Source: Bacteroidota bacterium (lineage in GTDB: Bacteria; Bacteroidota; Ignavibacteria; UBA10030). Taken from it: DNA of 8,551 nucleotides. Shown in pieces: positions 1 to 6,600 of this stretch. The number at the start of each line of letters is the position of its first letter. Position 1 is the stretch's first letter. The notes beneath the pieces were generated by a model that worked only from the letters and a program-made list of their open reading frames with translations, was not told the DNA's origin and did not search any database. The position numbers and the translations under genes are program-made. The stretch is from NCBI GenBank assembly GCA_003453835.1, contig DMMN01000364.1:1-8551 (forward strand), given 5' to 3'.

Positions 1-1
1 C

Positions 2-655
2 AAAGATATTGATGTCCTGACACTCTCGGACGTCGAAACGATTCAAGGAGAACCCGGCAACTTCCGGGTTGCGCTCAGCAGAAAAGCCCGTTACGTGGAT
101 GAAAGCGCCTGCACCGGCTGCGGCGCGTGTGTCGTCAATTGCCCGACACGCAACTTTGTACAGGTGCAGGAAAAAGCCAGGACAGAGTTGGCACCGGAAT
201 TCAAAGCCAAAGTTGTTTCCATCATCGAGCACAACAAGAGACGAGACGGACCGTTAATGCCAATCCTTCAACAGATCAATGCAAGCTTTAACTACTTACC
301 CGAACCGGTGCTGCGGTATGTTTCGCAGGAGACCGGCTATTCATTGTCTCATATCATGAGGGTGGCAACGTTCTACGGCTCGTTCAGCGTCGTGCCTAGA
401 GGGAAATACGTTGTACATGTCTGCTTGGGAACAACGTGCTATGTTCGGGGGAGTGAGAGACTGATGGATAAGTTCAGCGACATCCTGAAGATTCGCCCGG
501 ACGAATCAACTTCAGACATGCTGTTCACGCTCAAGACTGTCCGATGTATCGGATGTTGTGGATTGGCACCTGCAGTCATGGTCGGAGATTCAGTTTTCGG
601 AAAGCTCACCAGTAAGGCAGTGCCCGAAATTGTCAACAAGTATCGAGGGCGTTGA
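2..655 (+). CDS. HdrA N-terminal half (5'-truncated) fused to NuoE/HydC-type [2Fe-2S] subunit
   Basis: The reading frame is open from the left edge, so the start and any FAD-binding GxGxxG segment lie upstream. The 217 visible residues begin with text typical of HdrA (VLTLSDVETIQGEPGNF, then RKARYVDE). A [4Fe-4S] motif follows, C37-x2-C40-x2-C43-x3-C47-P. From about residue 60 the chain is a full NuoE/HydC subunit: a helical domain with YLPEPVLRYVSQETG and VATFYGSF, then a thioredoxin-like [2Fe-2S] domain with C141-x4-C146 (CLGTTC) and C182-x3-C186 (CIGCC). NuoE-type subunits pass electrons from NADH-reduced FMN on NuoF; HdrA is the bifurcating flavoprotein of heterodisulfide reductase complexes. 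Both are cytoplasmic. A GTG at 95 could start a shorter NuoE protein, but the conserved HdrA sequence upstream in the same frame argues for one fused chain. The stop lies 2 nt before the next gene. Family calls are firm; how the fused parts cooperate is inference. The matching C-terminal HdrA half is at 7020-8551. Confidence 0.9.
   Translation, partial: KDIDVLTLSDVETIQGEPGNFRVALSRKARYVDESACTGCGACVVNCPTRNFVQVQEKARTELAPEFKAKVVSIIEHNKRRDGPLMPILQQINASFNYLPEPVLRYVSQETGYSLSHIMRVATFYGSFSVVPRGKYVVHVCLGTTCYVRGSERLMDKFSDILKIRPDESTSDMLFTLKTVRCIGCCGLAPAVMVGDSVFGKLTSKAVPEIVNKYRGR
645..649 (+). promoter_or_regulatory. Ribosome binding site deciding the ATG 658 start
   Basis: GAGGG lies 8 nt before the ATG at 658. 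It supports that ATG over the TTG at 652, which overlaps the stop codon of the preceding gene and would be too close to this site. Confidence 0.6.
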
Positions 656-657
656 AC

Positions 658-1041
658 ATGCCGAAGCTCACGCTTGAAGAACTTAGGAAGAAACGAGAAG
701 AAGCCCGCAAGAGCATCTATCTGAGAGCAGGTGATTTCAAAGGAAAAGTGATCGTGCACATGGGAACCTGCGGCATCGCTGCAGGAGCCAGGGAAATCAT
801 CTCCACGTTTCTGGACGAGGTTGAGAAAACTGGAGCGAAGGACATTATGGTAACGACGTCCGGATGTGCCGGGCTGTGCTCCAGGGAACCGATGGCAACG
901 GTCGAAGTACTGAACGGCCCGCCGGTCAAGTATGGGGAACTTACTCCAGAGAAGACGAGAAGGATCTTCAAAGAACACATCATGGGTGGCCGCCCGGTAG
1001 TCGAGTGTGCACTGGGAGTCGGTTCAGAGCTGGGAGGATGA
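658..1041 (+). CDS. Stand-alone thioredoxin-like [2Fe-2S] ferredoxin (HydB/NuoF N-terminal-domain family)
   Basis: This is a 127-residue soluble protein. After a charged helical N-terminus (residues 1-27) it has one thioredoxin-like ferredoxin fold: strand KVIVHMGTC ending in C38, followed by GIAAGAR, then strand IMVTTSGC-AGLC with C70-x3-C74, then EPMATVEV and a C-terminal helix with the EHIMGGRPV signature. The same fold forms the N-terminus of the next gene's product. Such small ferredoxins accompany NuoE and NuoF/HydB genes in bifurcating NADH-dependent complexes and are thought to add an electron-relay or structural subunit. The usual C-x4-C first pair is reduced to a single Cys: the second position is G43. 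Only C38, C70, C74 and a distal C117 are present, so cluster ligation may be altered or use another residue. I chose ATG 658 for its ribosome binding site. The gene ends 4 nt before the next start, clearly in the same operon. Confidence 0.85.
   Translation: MPKLTLEELRKKREEARKSIYLRAGDFKGKVIVHMGTCGIAAGAREIISTFLDEVEKTGAKDIMVTTSGCAGLCSREPMATVEVLNGPPVKYGELTPEKTRRIFKEHIMGGRPVVECALGVGSELGG
1032..1037 (+). promoter_or_regulatory. Ribosome binding site deciding the ATG 1046 start
   Basis: GGGAGG lies 8 nt before the ATG at 1046, inside the last codons of the preceding gene. It favours ATG 1046 over the in-frame GTG at 1007, whose extra 13 residues look nothing like the family N-terminus. Confidence 0.7.
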
Positions 1042-1045
1042 ACCA

Positions 1046-4000
1046 ATGGCCGCACGAAGAATAGAACTCATGCTCTGCACCGGCACCGGCTGTGTTGCCG
1101 GCGGATCGTTCAGAATCAAGACCGCCCTCGAGGGCGAAGTGGCGAGAAACGGCTTGCAGAACGAAGTGTCGGTCGTGTCCACCGGCTGCAATGGCTTTTG
1201 CGGTCAAGGGCCTCTCATGGTCGTTGAACCTGAAGGGACCTTCTATGGCTGGCTACGATCCGAGGACATCTCTTTTCTTGTTGAGGAACATTTTCTTAAA
1301 GGACGACCTGTTCCGAGACTTATGTTTGTCCCGAGGGAGACGAAAGAAGAGGTTCCTTTGCTGCGAGATATTCCTTTCTTCAAGAAACAGACTCTCGTCG
1401 TACTGAGGAACAAGGGCCTGATCGACGCGGAGAAAATCGATGACTACATCGCCAGAGATGGATACGCCGCCATCGAAAAAGTCCTCACCTCGATGAGTCC
1501 CGAGGAAGTGATCGAGGAGATTACGCGATCCGGACTGAGGGGAAGGGGGGGTGCCGGATTCCCGACGGGCGTGAAGTGGAGAATCTGCCGGAACGAAGCG
1601 AAAATGCCAAAGTATGTCATCTGCAATTGCGATGAGGGAGACCCCGGCGCGTACATGGATCGGAGTGTGTTCGAATCTGATCCCCACTCGGTGGTTGAGG
1701 GTCTGACGATTGCCGCGTACGCCATCGGGGCTTCGCGCGGCTATATCTACGTCCGATCCGAGTACCCCCTGGCGATCAAGCGAATGCAGATTGCTCTCGA
1801 ACAGGCGAGAGAATACGGTCTGTTGGGCAAGAACATCCTCGACTTCGGCTTCTCGTTCGATCTTGAGATACGTGAAGGCTCGGGCGCCTTTGTATGTGGA
1901 GAAGAGACATCGCTCATTCACTCGATCGAAGGAAAAAGTCCGGAGCCGAGGCAGCGACCGCCATTCCCCGCGCAAGCAGGTATCTGGGCTTGTCCGACAG
2001 TCATCAACAATGTGGAAACTCTTGCAAATATCCCGGTGATACTCAACCGAGGTGCCGACTGGTTTTCGAAGATCGGAACGGAAACCAGCAAGGGAACAAA
2101 GATATTCTCGCTCGTGGGGAAGATCAATAACACAGGTTTGATCGAAGTTCCAATGGGAATCAAACTGCGCGAGATAATTTATGAAATCGGCGACGGCATC
2201 CCGGGAAACAGGAGATTTAAAGCGGTCCAAACGGGCGGTCCGTCGGGAGGATGCATCCCCGCCAGTCTCCTAGACCTTCCCATTGACTATGAGAGTCTCA
2301 TTCAGGCAGGATCGATGATGGGTTCAGGCGGGATGATCGTGATGGATGAAGATACCTGCATGGTGGACGTCTCGAAGTTCTATCTTCAGTTCACCAACGA
2401 CGAGTCGTGCGGAAAGTGTACCACCTGCAGAGACGGCAGCGACGCATTGCTGGAAGTTCTGACGAGGATAACGCATGGAGAAGGACGGGAAGGAGATATC
2501 GAGTTCCTTGAAGAATTGGGGACGGCCATCAAAGACGCATCGATGTGCGGACTTGGAACAACGCTACCTAATCCGGTACTCTCCACACTCAAGTACTTCA
2601 GGGATGAGTATGAGGCACACATAAAGCAGAAAAGGTGCCCTGCGGTCGCATGCAGAGGAATAATATCCTCACCGTGCCAATATATGTGTCCATTACATAC
2701 AGATGTTCCTGCCTATGTTACTCTGATTGCCAAGGGGCAATTCAAGGAAGCGCTTGATTTAGTGCGTATGACCAACCCTCTCCCGATCATCTGCGGAAGA
2801 GTTTGCATGGCGCACTGCGCAATCAAATGCAGGTCAAGAGAGGCGGGCGATGCAATTGCCATCAAGGAACTGAAAAGGTTTCTCACCGACTGGGAACTCA
2901 GCGCAGGGGAGTTGCCGGAGATTACTCCTTTTCCGAGAAGGTATGAAGAGAAGGTTGCCATCATAGGTTCAGGACCTGCAGGACTGACTGCCGGCTACTA
3001 CCTTGCACAAAGAGGATACGAAGTGACTGTGTTTGAAAGATTCCCTGTTGCCGGTGGTATGCTGGCGCTGGCCATCCCTGATTACCGATTGCCCAAGAAG
3101 TTGCTGCAATTAGAGATAGACGGAATCAGGCAAGCAGGGGTCAATATCAAAACAAACTCACCGATTGAGAATATTGATGCTCTCCTCCATGAAGGATTCA
3201 AGGCCGTGCTGATTGCCGTGGGTGCGCACAAGAATCGCAAGCTAGAAATTCCGGGCGAGGAAGCAGATGGCGTTATCGATCCCATTACATTGCTCAGGAA
3301 AGTGAATCTCAGAGAAGATGTCCCTCCTCTTGGTGAAAGGGTGGGAATTATCGGCGGTGGAAATACGGCGATTGACGCGGCCAGAACGGCTCTCCGGCTG
3401 GGCTCCAAGGAAGTAACGATTTTTTATCGACGAACCCGCTCCGAGATGCCGGCCATTCCGGAAGAGATCGAGGCAGGCCTTGAGGAAGGAGTTAAGATAG
3501 AATTCCTGGTCGCACCAACAAAGGTAATCTCGGAACACGGACGATTGAAAGGGATTGAATTTGTTCGCACGAAACTGGGCGAGCCTGACGCTTCCGGCAG
3601 GAAACGACCAATTCGAATCGAAGGTTCGGAGTTCGTAGTAGAACTTGATTCGCTCCTGCCGGCCGTGTCGCAGGATACAGAAATTCCGGACGGATTTGGA
3701 GTGGAAGTCTCGAAGGGGAATGCGGTGGTCGTGAGCACCGAATCGCTTATGACCAATCGTGTAGGTGTTTTCGCTTGTGGAGATGCGGTGACACTTCCGA
3801 CGGATGTAACAACCGCAATGGCTGAAGCCCGACTTGCAGCGGACCTCATTCATAAGTACCTGAGAGGGGAGGATCTGAAGCGCGAATACAAACTCATCAG
3901 ACCGTCCGTTCGCGTGGAGCCACTCGAGATGACAGAAGATATAGCAGAAACGAGAAGACCCAGAATGCCGAGAGTCTTACCGGAAGGGGCAAGAACGAAC

Positions 4001-4132
4001 TTCGATGAAGTTGAGCTTGGGTACACGGCGGAGATGGCGATGAAGGAAGCGCGGCGGTGTCTCCGGTGCGATTGGGATCTACAAAGAATGCGTGAGAAAG
4101 TCAGAGAGCAAGAAATAGTGGTCGAGAGATGA
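1046..4132 (+). CDS. NuoF/HydB-type NADH dehydrogenase subunit fused to a GltD/NfnB-type FAD oxidoreductase
   Basis: The protein has 1028 residues, about twice the usual NuoF length. Order of parts: thioredoxin-like [2Fe-2S] domain (1-90; C11-x4-C16, C48-x3-C52). NuoF core (about 110-525) with FMN/NADH loop GLRGRGGAGF (163-172), CNCDEGDPGAY (193-203), GSGAFVCGEETSLI (278-291), an SLBB region near 340-400, and the [4Fe-4S] set C455-x2-C458-x2-C461 plus C501. Then a GltD-like region: cysteines C531, C536, C544, C548 and C583, C587, C591, C595; FAD motif GSGPAG (641-646); a second Rossmann motif GGGNTAID (770-777) followed by YRRTRSEMPA; FAD-closing VFACGDA (908-914); and C1005-x2-C1008. NuoF subunits oxidise NADH at FMN. 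The GltD/NfnB family binds FAD and usually NADPH. The chain therefore offers two separate nucleotide sites, whose specificity and electron direction I cannot prove. Neighbouring NuoE- and NuoG-type fusions suggest one soluble complex. The last bases overlap the next start (ATGA). Confidence 0.93.
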   Translation: MAARRIELMLCTGTGCVAGGSFRIKTALEGEVARNGLQNEVSVVSTGCNGFCGQGPLMVVEPEGTFYGWLRSEDISFLVEEHFLKGRPVPRLMFVPRETKEEVPLLRDIPFFKKQTLVVLRNKGLIDAEKIDDYIARDGYAAIEKVLTSMSPEEVIEEITRSGLRGRGGAGFPTGVKWRICRNEAKMPKYVICNCDEGDPGAYMDRSVFESDPHSVVEGLTIAAYAIGASRGYIYVRSEYPLAIKRMQIALEQAREYGLLGKNILDFGFSFDLEIREGSGAFVCGEETSLIHSIEGKSPEPRQRPPFPAQAGIWACPTVINNVETLANIPVILNRGADWFSKIGTETSKGTKIFSLVGKINNTGLIEVPMGIKLREIIYEIGDGIPGNRRFKAVQTGGPSGGCIPASLLDLPIDYESLIQAGSMMGSGGMIVMDEDTCMVDVSKFYLQFTNDESCGKCTTCRDGSDALLEVLTRITHGEGREGDIEFLEELGTAIKDASMCGLGTTLPNPVLSTLKYFRDEYEAHIKQKRCPAVACRGIISSPCQYMCPLHTDVPAYVTLIAKGQFKEALDLVRMTNPLPIICGRVCMAHCAIKCRSREAGDAIAIKELKRFLTDWELSAGELPEITPFPRRYEEKVAIIGSGPAGLTAGYYLAQRGYEVTVFERFPVAGGMLALAIPDYRLPKKLLQLEIDGIRQAGVNIKTNSPIENIDALLHEGFKAVLIAVGAHKNRKLEIPGEEADGVIDPITLLRKVNLREDVPPLGERVGIIGGGNTAIDAARTALRLGSKEVTIFYRRTRSEMPAIPEEIEAGLEEGVKIEFLVAPTKVISEHGRLKGIEFVRTKLGEPDASGRKRPIRIEGSEFVVELDSLLPAVSQDTEIPDGFGVEVSKGNAVVVSTESLMTNRVGVFACGDAVTLPTDVTTAMAEARLAADLIHKYLRGEDLKREYKLIRPSVRVEPLEMTEDIAETRRPRMPRVLPEGARTNFDEVELGYTAEMAMKEARRCLRCDWDLQRMREKVREQEIVVER

Positions 4133-4479
4133 CGCTCCACGAAATCATCCAGATTCTTCAAGCTGAGCCGATCCTCAACGGGGAAGTGAGAGATGTGACT
4201 GTACAGATTGCTTGTGGCTCCGATTTAATGAGTGACGTGTTGTCTTTTGCCAAACCTGGCGCGTTGCTTTTGACCGGCCTAACAACTGTCCAGGTTATCT
4301 ACACCGCGGAAATGGCGGATATCAGGATTGTGTGTTTTGTGAGGGGCAAGAAACCGCAAGAGAAGACTGTGAGACTTGCAGCAGCCAAGAACATGATTCT
4401 GATAAGTACCTTTCTGCCTATGTTCGAAAGTTGCGGCAGGCTGTATCAACGCGGTCTCAAGGGTTGTTCGGGGATATGA
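4129..4479 (+). CDS. DRTGG-type domain protein (first copy)
   Basis: This 116-residue protein has no membrane segment or signal peptide. It looks like a single DRTGG-type domain: N-terminal helix MTLHEIIQIL, core signature CGSDLMSDVLSFAK (about 29-42), hydrophobic strand ALLLTGL, then VIYTAEMADIRIVCFVRGKKP and a C-terminal FESCGRLYQRGL helix. DRTGG domains also occur beside CBS pairs in phosphotransacetylase-like proteins, and their role is unsettled; ligand sensing is a reasonable guess. The canonical DRTGG-like turn is not preserved here (DVTVQIACGSD), but is clearer in the second copy at 5514-5864 (DVTGGYASD). The ATG overlaps the upstream stop as ATGA and the 3' end overlaps the next gene in the same way, so translation is probably coupled to both. 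Such small proteins are commonly found near bifurcating-hydrogenase genes; a role in tuning the complex is inferred only from this location. Confidence 0.75.
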   Translation: MTLHEIIQILQAEPILNGEVRDVTVQIACGSDLMSDVLSFAKPGALLLTGLTTVQVIYTAEMADIRIVCFVRGKKPQEKTVRLAAAKNMILISTFLPMFESCGRLYQRGLKGCSGI

Positions 4480-5417
4480 ATAACAATGAGACTTCTCCGG
4501 TACCGACGATCGGCAGGGCACAAGAGCTAATCTATGAGTTGAAGGTTGAGCAGGCGATGACACGAGCGGTTGTCGCTGTGTCACCGGAGAACACGATGGA
4601 CGACTTGCGAAACATCATGAGGGAAAAGCAAATCTCTGGGACTCCCGTGCTGGAAGGAGATACCTTGGTCGGGATTGTCAGCATTGAAGATCTCATCAAG
4701 TCGCTTGCTCAAGGTCAACCGCCGGCGAAGGTTAGAGAGAAGATGTGCACAAATGTCGTGACCCTTTTTCCCGATGAGCCGATTGTGTTTGCGCTCAACC
4801 AGTTCCGGCGTTATCGGTATGGACGATTCCCTGTCGTCGACCGGAAGAGCAAGAAACTCGTGGGCATGCTGACGAAAGGTGATATCGTGCGATGCCTATT
4901 GAAGAGACTCGAAACCAATAACATTCAAGCAGAGCTTTGTCAGTACAGGCCGGGCCATCTGTTTGAGGACGTCATTGCGGATCGATCCGCTCTGACGTTG
5001 CGCTATCAAGTCGAAGGTGGAAACTTCGAACATGCCGGTAACGGCAGCAGTAGGCTGAAGAACAGTCTGCTCAGACTCGGCATCCATCCTGAGGCGACAA
5101 GAAGGATTACTATCGCATCATACGAAGCTGAAATGAACGTTGTCGTTTTCACACAGGGGGGCGAACTGATTGCGACCATCGAGCCGGATCGAGTGACGGT
5201 AAACGCCGTGGACGAAGGCCCCGGAATTCCAGACGTCGATCTTGCCATGCAGCCCGGCTACTCAACAGCTCCCGATTGGGTTCGAGAACTAGGTTTCGGT
5301 GCGGGGATGGGTCTGCCCAACATCAAGAACAACACGGACGAACTGAAGATCAATTCGATTGTGGGCGAAGGAACGAACCTGCAGTTCACAGTAAATACGA
5401 TACGAGCAGATGGGTAG
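4476..5417 (+). CDS. CBS-pair protein with anti-sigma-type (RsbW-like) ATPase domain
   Basis: The protein has 313 residues. Two CBS motifs (about 25-75 and 90-143; ISGTPVLEGDTLVGIVSIEDL and YGRFPVVDRKSKKLVGML) form one Bateman module, which in general binds adenine nucleotides and reports energy state. Residues about 165-313 are a GHKL/HATPase_c domain of the anti-sigma or serine-kinase kind: N-box ASYEAEMNVVV (214-224), G1 box DEGPGIPD (246-253), G2 box GFGAGMGLPNIK (273-284), final VGEGTNLQF strand. No histidine-phosphotransfer domain is present, so this is not a two-component kinase. Start ATG 4476 overlaps the upstream stop as ATGA; a longer in-frame extension back to 4332 would lie wholly inside the upstream gene and is rejected. 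Inference: the CBS pair senses AMP/ATP or a related ligand and controls the ATPase, which could bind or phosphorylate a partner such as a DRTGG protein or an unseen anti-anti-sigma-like factor. The target is unknown. Confidence 0.85.
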   Translation: MNNNETSPVPTIGRAQELIYELKVEQAMTRAVVAVSPENTMDDLRNIMREKQISGTPVLEGDTLVGIVSIEDLIKSLAQGQPPAKVREKMCTNVVTLFPDEPIVFALNQFRRYRYGRFPVVDRKSKKLVGMLTKGDIVRCLLKRLETNNIQAELCQYRPGHLFEDVIADRSALTLRYQVEGGNFEHAGNGSSRLKNSLLRLGIHPEATRRITIASYEAEMNVVVFTQGGELIATIEPDRVTVNAVDEGPGIPDVDLAMQPGYSTAPDWVRELGFGAGMGLPNIKNNTDELKINSIVGEGTNLQFTVNTIRADG

Positions 5418-5513
5418 CAGGCGGTAGCCAAGACGTTTTGGTCGTGGCACCGTCCCAACCGACAAACGACGCGCTTCAGCCCTCCAAACAGGCGGTCGAC
5501 TTGAGTCAAAGAT
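5418..5513 (+). other. 96-nt intercistronic gap, the only sizeable one in the window
   Basis: No convincing promoter, terminator or riboswitch was found. It contains an 8-base direct repeat, CAGGCGGT, at 5418-5425 and 5489-5496, which may be chance. The next gene has only a weak ribosome binding site (GAG near 5503-5505). There is no T-rich tract that would suggest transcription ends here. Confidence 0.5.
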
Positions 5514-5864
5514 ATGAACCTGAAAGAGATAACCCAGGCCCTGCAATTGTCCGTCAAGACGGGTGAAGATCTGCTCGACAGGGATGTAACGGGCGGATAT
5601 GCAAGTGATATGTTGAGCGACGTTCTCGCACACGCCCGAAAAGGAAATATCTGGATCACGCTCCAGACTCACGCGAATATTGTGGCGGTTGCGAGCACAA
5701 GAGAACTCGCGGGCATCATTATCGTGAACGGCCGAACACCTGAAGCAGAAACGCTACGCAAGGCGGACCTTGAGAAGATACCCATCATGAGCAGCAGCCT
5801 CTCCACCTACAGCATTGTTGCCAGGTTGAGTGAGCTTGGGATCAAAGGGGATGAAAGAGTATAA
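5514..5864 (+). CDS. DRTGG-type domain protein (second copy)
   Basis: This 116-residue protein is a distant paralogue of the product of 4129-4479. The order is the same: N-terminal helix MNLKEITQALQL, signature DVTGGYASDMLSDVLAHARKG (about 23-43; the TGG turn is intact), strand IWITLQTHANIVAVA, then ELAGIIIVNGRTP and a C-terminal STYSIVARLSELGI helix. This copy matches the domain's usual signature better than the first. Known family context: DRTGG domains are small cytoplasmic modules of unclear ligand. Two copies flanking a CBS/ATPase gene suggest either a heterodimer or two alternative partners of the ATPases; this is inference. The start is an ATG with a poor ribosome binding site after the 96-nt gap, so its level may differ from its neighbours. 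The last 14 bases overlap the PHP gene if the latter starts at ATG 5851. Confidence 0.78.
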   Translation: MNLKEITQALQLSVKTGEDLLDRDVTGGYASDMLSDVLAHARKGNIWITLQTHANIVAVASTRELAGIIIVNGRTPEAETLRKADLEKIPIMSSSLSTYSIVARLSELGIKGDERV

Positions 5865-6585
5865 AGTGGATCTCCACATTCACACATGCCTCTCTCCTTG
5901 TGCGGAATTGGAAATGGGTCCGTTGTCCATCGTGAGGGAGGCGAGGCGAAAAGGTCTTGACGTGATTGGCATCTGCGACCATAACTCAGCCGAGAATGTT
6001 CCGGCCGTCGCAAGGACGGCAGAGAAAGAGTGCATGTGTGTGATCGGGGGTATGGAAGTGGCGTCGAGGGAGGAAGTACACATCCTGGCGCTCTTTGATC
6101 GGAACGATGAGTTGCGTGCATTGCAGGATATCGTGCATGCACATCTTTGCGGCACGAACGATCAAAAGCTGTACGCCGAACAGGTGATCGTGAACGAAGA
6201 GGAAGAGGTGCTCGGTTTCAGCACGAAGCTTCTCATCGGGGCGACCGACATCACGATCGACAAGCTTGTTGAGCTGATCCATGAATTCGGCGGATTGGCC
6301 ATTGCTGCGCATGTCGATCGACTAGCCTTCGGCATCATCGGCCAACTCGGATTTATTCCCGAGGGGCTTCCACTCGATGCGCTGGAGCTTGCGGATCCAT
6401 GCAAACGGGACACGATTCCCGACACAGCCCGCTTCCCGTTCATCACGTCTTCGGACGCGCATACACTGCAAAACATCGGCAGACGATACACCACCTTTCT
6501 GATGGAGGATGTGAGCGTCGAGGAAATAAGGAAAAGTCTCTCAGGCAAAGGGGGAAGAGGTGTGCGAATGAGCCCCGACTCTTAG
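5851..6585 (+). CDS. PHP-domain metallohydrolase
   Basis: The protein has 244 residues and belongs to the PHP (polymerase and histidinol phosphatase) superfamily. All expected metal-site motifs are visible: H9-x-H11 (DLHIHT), D43-H44 (CDHNS), E69 (GGMEV), H77 (EEVHIL), H154 (AAHVDR), and D202-x-H204 (SSDAH). The site is thus likely active, with two or three metal ions. Stand-alone PHP proteins of this size hydrolyse phosphoesters, for example nucleoside bisphosphates, small RNAs or histidinol phosphate. The substrate cannot be read from the sequence, and no his-operon genes are nearby. A region of about 90-135 with many acidic residues (VNEEEEV) separates the motif groups. I chose ATG 5851 because family members start close to the KVDLHIHT strand; a GTG at 5830 would add seven residues. 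Its place among DRTGG and ATPase genes suggests it makes or removes a signal nucleotide or a phosphate mark used by this module; this is inference. Confidence 0.87.
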   Translation: MKEYKVDLHIHTCLSPCAELEMGPLSIVREARRKGLDVIGICDHNSAENVPAVARTAEKECMCVIGGMEVASREEVHILALFDRNDELRALQDIVHAHLCGTNDQKLYAEQVIVNEEEEVLGFSTKLLIGATDITIDKLVELIHEFGGLAIAAHVDRLAFGIIGQLGFIPEGLPLDALELADPCKRDTIPDTARFPFITSSDAHTLQNIGRRYTTFLMEDVSVEEIRKSLSGKGGRGVRMSPDS

Positions 6586-6592
6586 GTCGGGG
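6573..6592 (+). promoter_or_regulatory. Hairpin spanning the PHP stop codon and the next gene's ribosome binding site
   Basis: CCCCGAC (6573-6579) and GTCGGGG (6586-6592) form a perfect 7-bp stem, five or six pairs being G-C, around the 6-nt loop TCTTAG. The loop contains the UAG stop of the PHP gene. The 3' arm supplies GGGG, the likely ribosome binding site, 8 nt before ATG 6601. Folding would hide that site. Ribosomes terminating on the PHP gene would open it, so the hairpin could couple translation of the two genes. The following AAAAGAGA is not a U-tract, so a terminator is unlikely. Confidence 0.6.
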
Positions 6593-6600
6593 AAAAGAGA

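Noticed and set aside
95..655. A separate NuoE gene starting at GTG 95.
   Set aside because: The codons before it, in the same frame, read as conserved HdrA sequence up to the window edge, so GTG 95 is an internal valine.
652..657. TTG start for the small ferredoxin.
   Set aside because: ATG 658 has a well-spaced GAGGG, while TTG 652 overlaps the previous stop and adds only two residues.
1007..1045. GTG start for the NuoF/GltD fusion.
   Set aside because: It lies inside the ferredoxin gene. The extra residues do not match the family, and GGGAGG is placed correctly for ATG 1046.
1253..2230. A 325-codon open frame on the minus strand.
   Set aside because: It lies entirely within the NuoF coding region, whose protein matches conserved motifs throughout. 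The antisense product shows no recognisable domain and no ribosome binding context.
4332..4475. Longer N-terminus of the CBS/ATPase protein.
   Set aside because: The extension lies entirely inside the DRTGG gene in another frame and is Cys/Arg-rich. ATG 4476 gives an ATGA overlap and a normal CBS start.
5418..5513. The CAGGCGGT direct repeat as an operator or attachment site.
   Set aside because: An 8-base repeat with only two copies and no symmetry or mobile-element genes nearby could easily be chance.
6573..6592. Rho-independent terminator.
   Set aside because: The stem is strong but is followed by AAAAGAGA and a start codon rather than a U-tract, and the next gene is tightly linked.
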